From JAVBQU01 sp031548675 (lineage in GTDB: Bacteria > Bacteroidota > Bacteroidia > Bacteroidales > P3), in the NCBI GenBank assembly GCA_031548675.1, contig JAVBQU010000244.1, positions 1-6,184 on the forward strand: a stretch of 6,184 nt of DNA, written 5' to 3'. The notes under the pieces were generated by a model. The model was given only the letters and a program-made list of their open reading frames with translations, searched no databases and was not told the DNA's origin. Below, piece after piece: positions 5,253 to 6,184 of the stretch (its first letter is position 1; every line of letters starts with the position of its first letter). Position numbers and translations under genes: made by a program.

Positions 5253-6184
5253 TTAATCTTCTTGTCCGATAAATTTATCAGGATGAGCAATCTTCTTACT
5301 CAAGTTTGAATACAAAACCATTTCGGCATCGGGTATTTTAATATTGAAGCTTTTCTTATTTTTATTAGTTAAGGCATAGCCTCGTAGCCAAGGGTTGGCT
5401 TCTTTAAGCAAGCGAAAGGAAATATTATACGATTTGGCAAAACTTACCAAATCGCTGATAGTAGAATCTACAACAACGGTTTGGCTGGGAATTTCTGTAT
5501 ATACGTCTTTATTCCGCAGATAAAAGCCATAATCTGCTGGATTCTCACAAATTAATTTTAAAGCTAGTATTCGGAAAATATAGCGGGCGGTTTCCGAGTT
5601 TAGGTTCAATTGATAATAATTGTTTACCTGTTGTTTAGAAATCACGCTTTTGATTCCGCCTTCGCCTGCATTGTAAGCCGCAGCCGCCAGCGTCCAATCT
5701 CCGCAGCTTCTTTTGGCAGCTTTCAAATAACTGCAAGCCGCTATGGTAGCTTTTTCGAGGTTATAACGCTCGTCGATATCGTCTGATATTTCCAAGCCAT
5801 AGGATTTACCCGTAGTTTGCATAAATTGCCAGAAACCTGCCGCACCTGCCGGAGAAGTTACGTTCTGAAAACTGCTTTCTATCAATGCTAAATATTTAAA
5901 ATCATCAGGCACGCCTTGTTCTTTCAGTATTTTTTCGATAGTAGGGAAAAACCGATACGCGCGTTTAAGCATGAGTATCGTATTCGATTGCCAATAGGTA
6001 TTTATCAGCAATTCTCGTTCCAAACTTTCGCGCACATAGTATAAATCCATAGGCGTTTCTTCGCCTGCAAAATTCAGTTTTTCGGGCAGGGTAAGCCCAT
6101 AAACCCTGTAATTTTTTTGGTATTCGGCTTTATACAAATCATCGTTGTGGGGTTTTTCCTTCCCCAAATAAAATAAAGAAAATA
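5253..6184 (-). CDS. MltD-like lytic murein transglycosylase (5' end beyond right edge)
   Basis: This exported enzyme (GH23, SLT domain) cleaves peptidoglycan between N-acetylmuramic acid and N-acetylglucosamine, forming the 1,6-anhydro product. Numbering from the in-frame TTG at 6167, the SLT domain spans about 78-195. It has GVPDDFKYLALIE with catalytic E97, then SSF, AGAAGFWQFM (107-116), TGKSYGL, IDERYN and the AAAAYNAGEGG block (161-171). Residues about 229-283 (DSTISDLV, then LLKEANPWLRG, then FNIKIP) resemble a degenerate LysM-like region common at the end of Bacteroidota members. TTG 6167 is probably not the true start: the frame stays open to the edge and encodes FSLFYL just before it, which looks like the end of a signal peptide. 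The enzyme must be exported, so the real start likely lies beyond 6184. It ends 11 bp before the methyltransferase and is probably the first of the pair to be transcribed. Confidence 0.92.
   Translation of the reverse strand, partial: FSLFYLGKEKPHNDDLYKAEYQKNYRVYGLTLPEKLNFAGEETPMDLYYVRESLERELLINTYWQSNTILMLKRAYRFFPTIEKILKEQGVPDDFKYLALIESSFQNVTSPAGAAGFWQFMQTTGKSYGLEISDDIDERYNLEKATIAACSYLKAAKRSCGDWTLAAAAYNAGEGGIKSVISKQQVNNYYQLNLNSETARYIFRILALKLICENPADYGFYLRNKDVYTEIPSQTVVVDSTISDLVSFAKSYNISFRLLKEANPWLRGYALTNKNKKSFNIKIPDAEMVLYSNLSKKIAHPDKFIGQED

Overview
The window looks like ordinary chromosomal DNA from a member of the Bacteroidota, most likely the order Bacteroidales. Four things point there: AT-rich gaps; no clear Shine-Dalgarno sequences before the starts; TAnnTTTG-type -7 promoter elements (TATCTTTG at 1581, TACCTTTG on the minus strand at 1469-1462); and typical gene types (a lipoprotein joining DUF4369 to a TlpA-like thioredoxin, a Bacteroidota-style LptD, and an MltD-like lytic transglycosylase with a degenerate LysM-like tail). 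The genus cannot be named from the sequence alone.

Layout. Positions 1-1447 (minus) hold the N-terminal 482 codons of LptD, the outer-membrane lipopolysaccharide assembly barrel, cut off by the left edge. A divergent gap of 271 bp (1448-1718) holds a good promoter for the rightward gene, a leader hairpin and a likely -7 box for lptD. Positions 1719-2825 (plus) encode the thioredoxin-fold lipoprotein. A 70-bp gap carrying a four-copy heptamer repeat leads to aroB (2896-3966, plus). A 150-bp gap between converging genes carries two more short tandem arrays. On the minus strand follow an RlmC/RlmD-type RNA uracil-C5 methyltransferase (4117-5241) and, 11 bp upstream of it in transcription order, a lytic transglycosylase (5253 to the right edge) whose start lies outside the window.

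How they fit together. Three of the five genes act in the cell envelope: LPS insertion, periplasmic thiol-disulfide chemistry and peptidoglycan cleavage. The other two are housekeeping genes: shikimate pathway and RNA modification. The transglycosylase and methyltransferase probably form one transcript. The thioredoxin-like gene and aroB may share another. No functional pathway link between the genes is evident.

I found no mobile element, CRISPR array, tRNA, rRNA or novel multi-gene system. The points most worth checking are three degenerate 7-8 bp tandem arrays confined to the intergenic gaps, atypical motifs in the methyltransferase, the non-ATG start of lptD, and the missing N-terminus of the transglycosylase.
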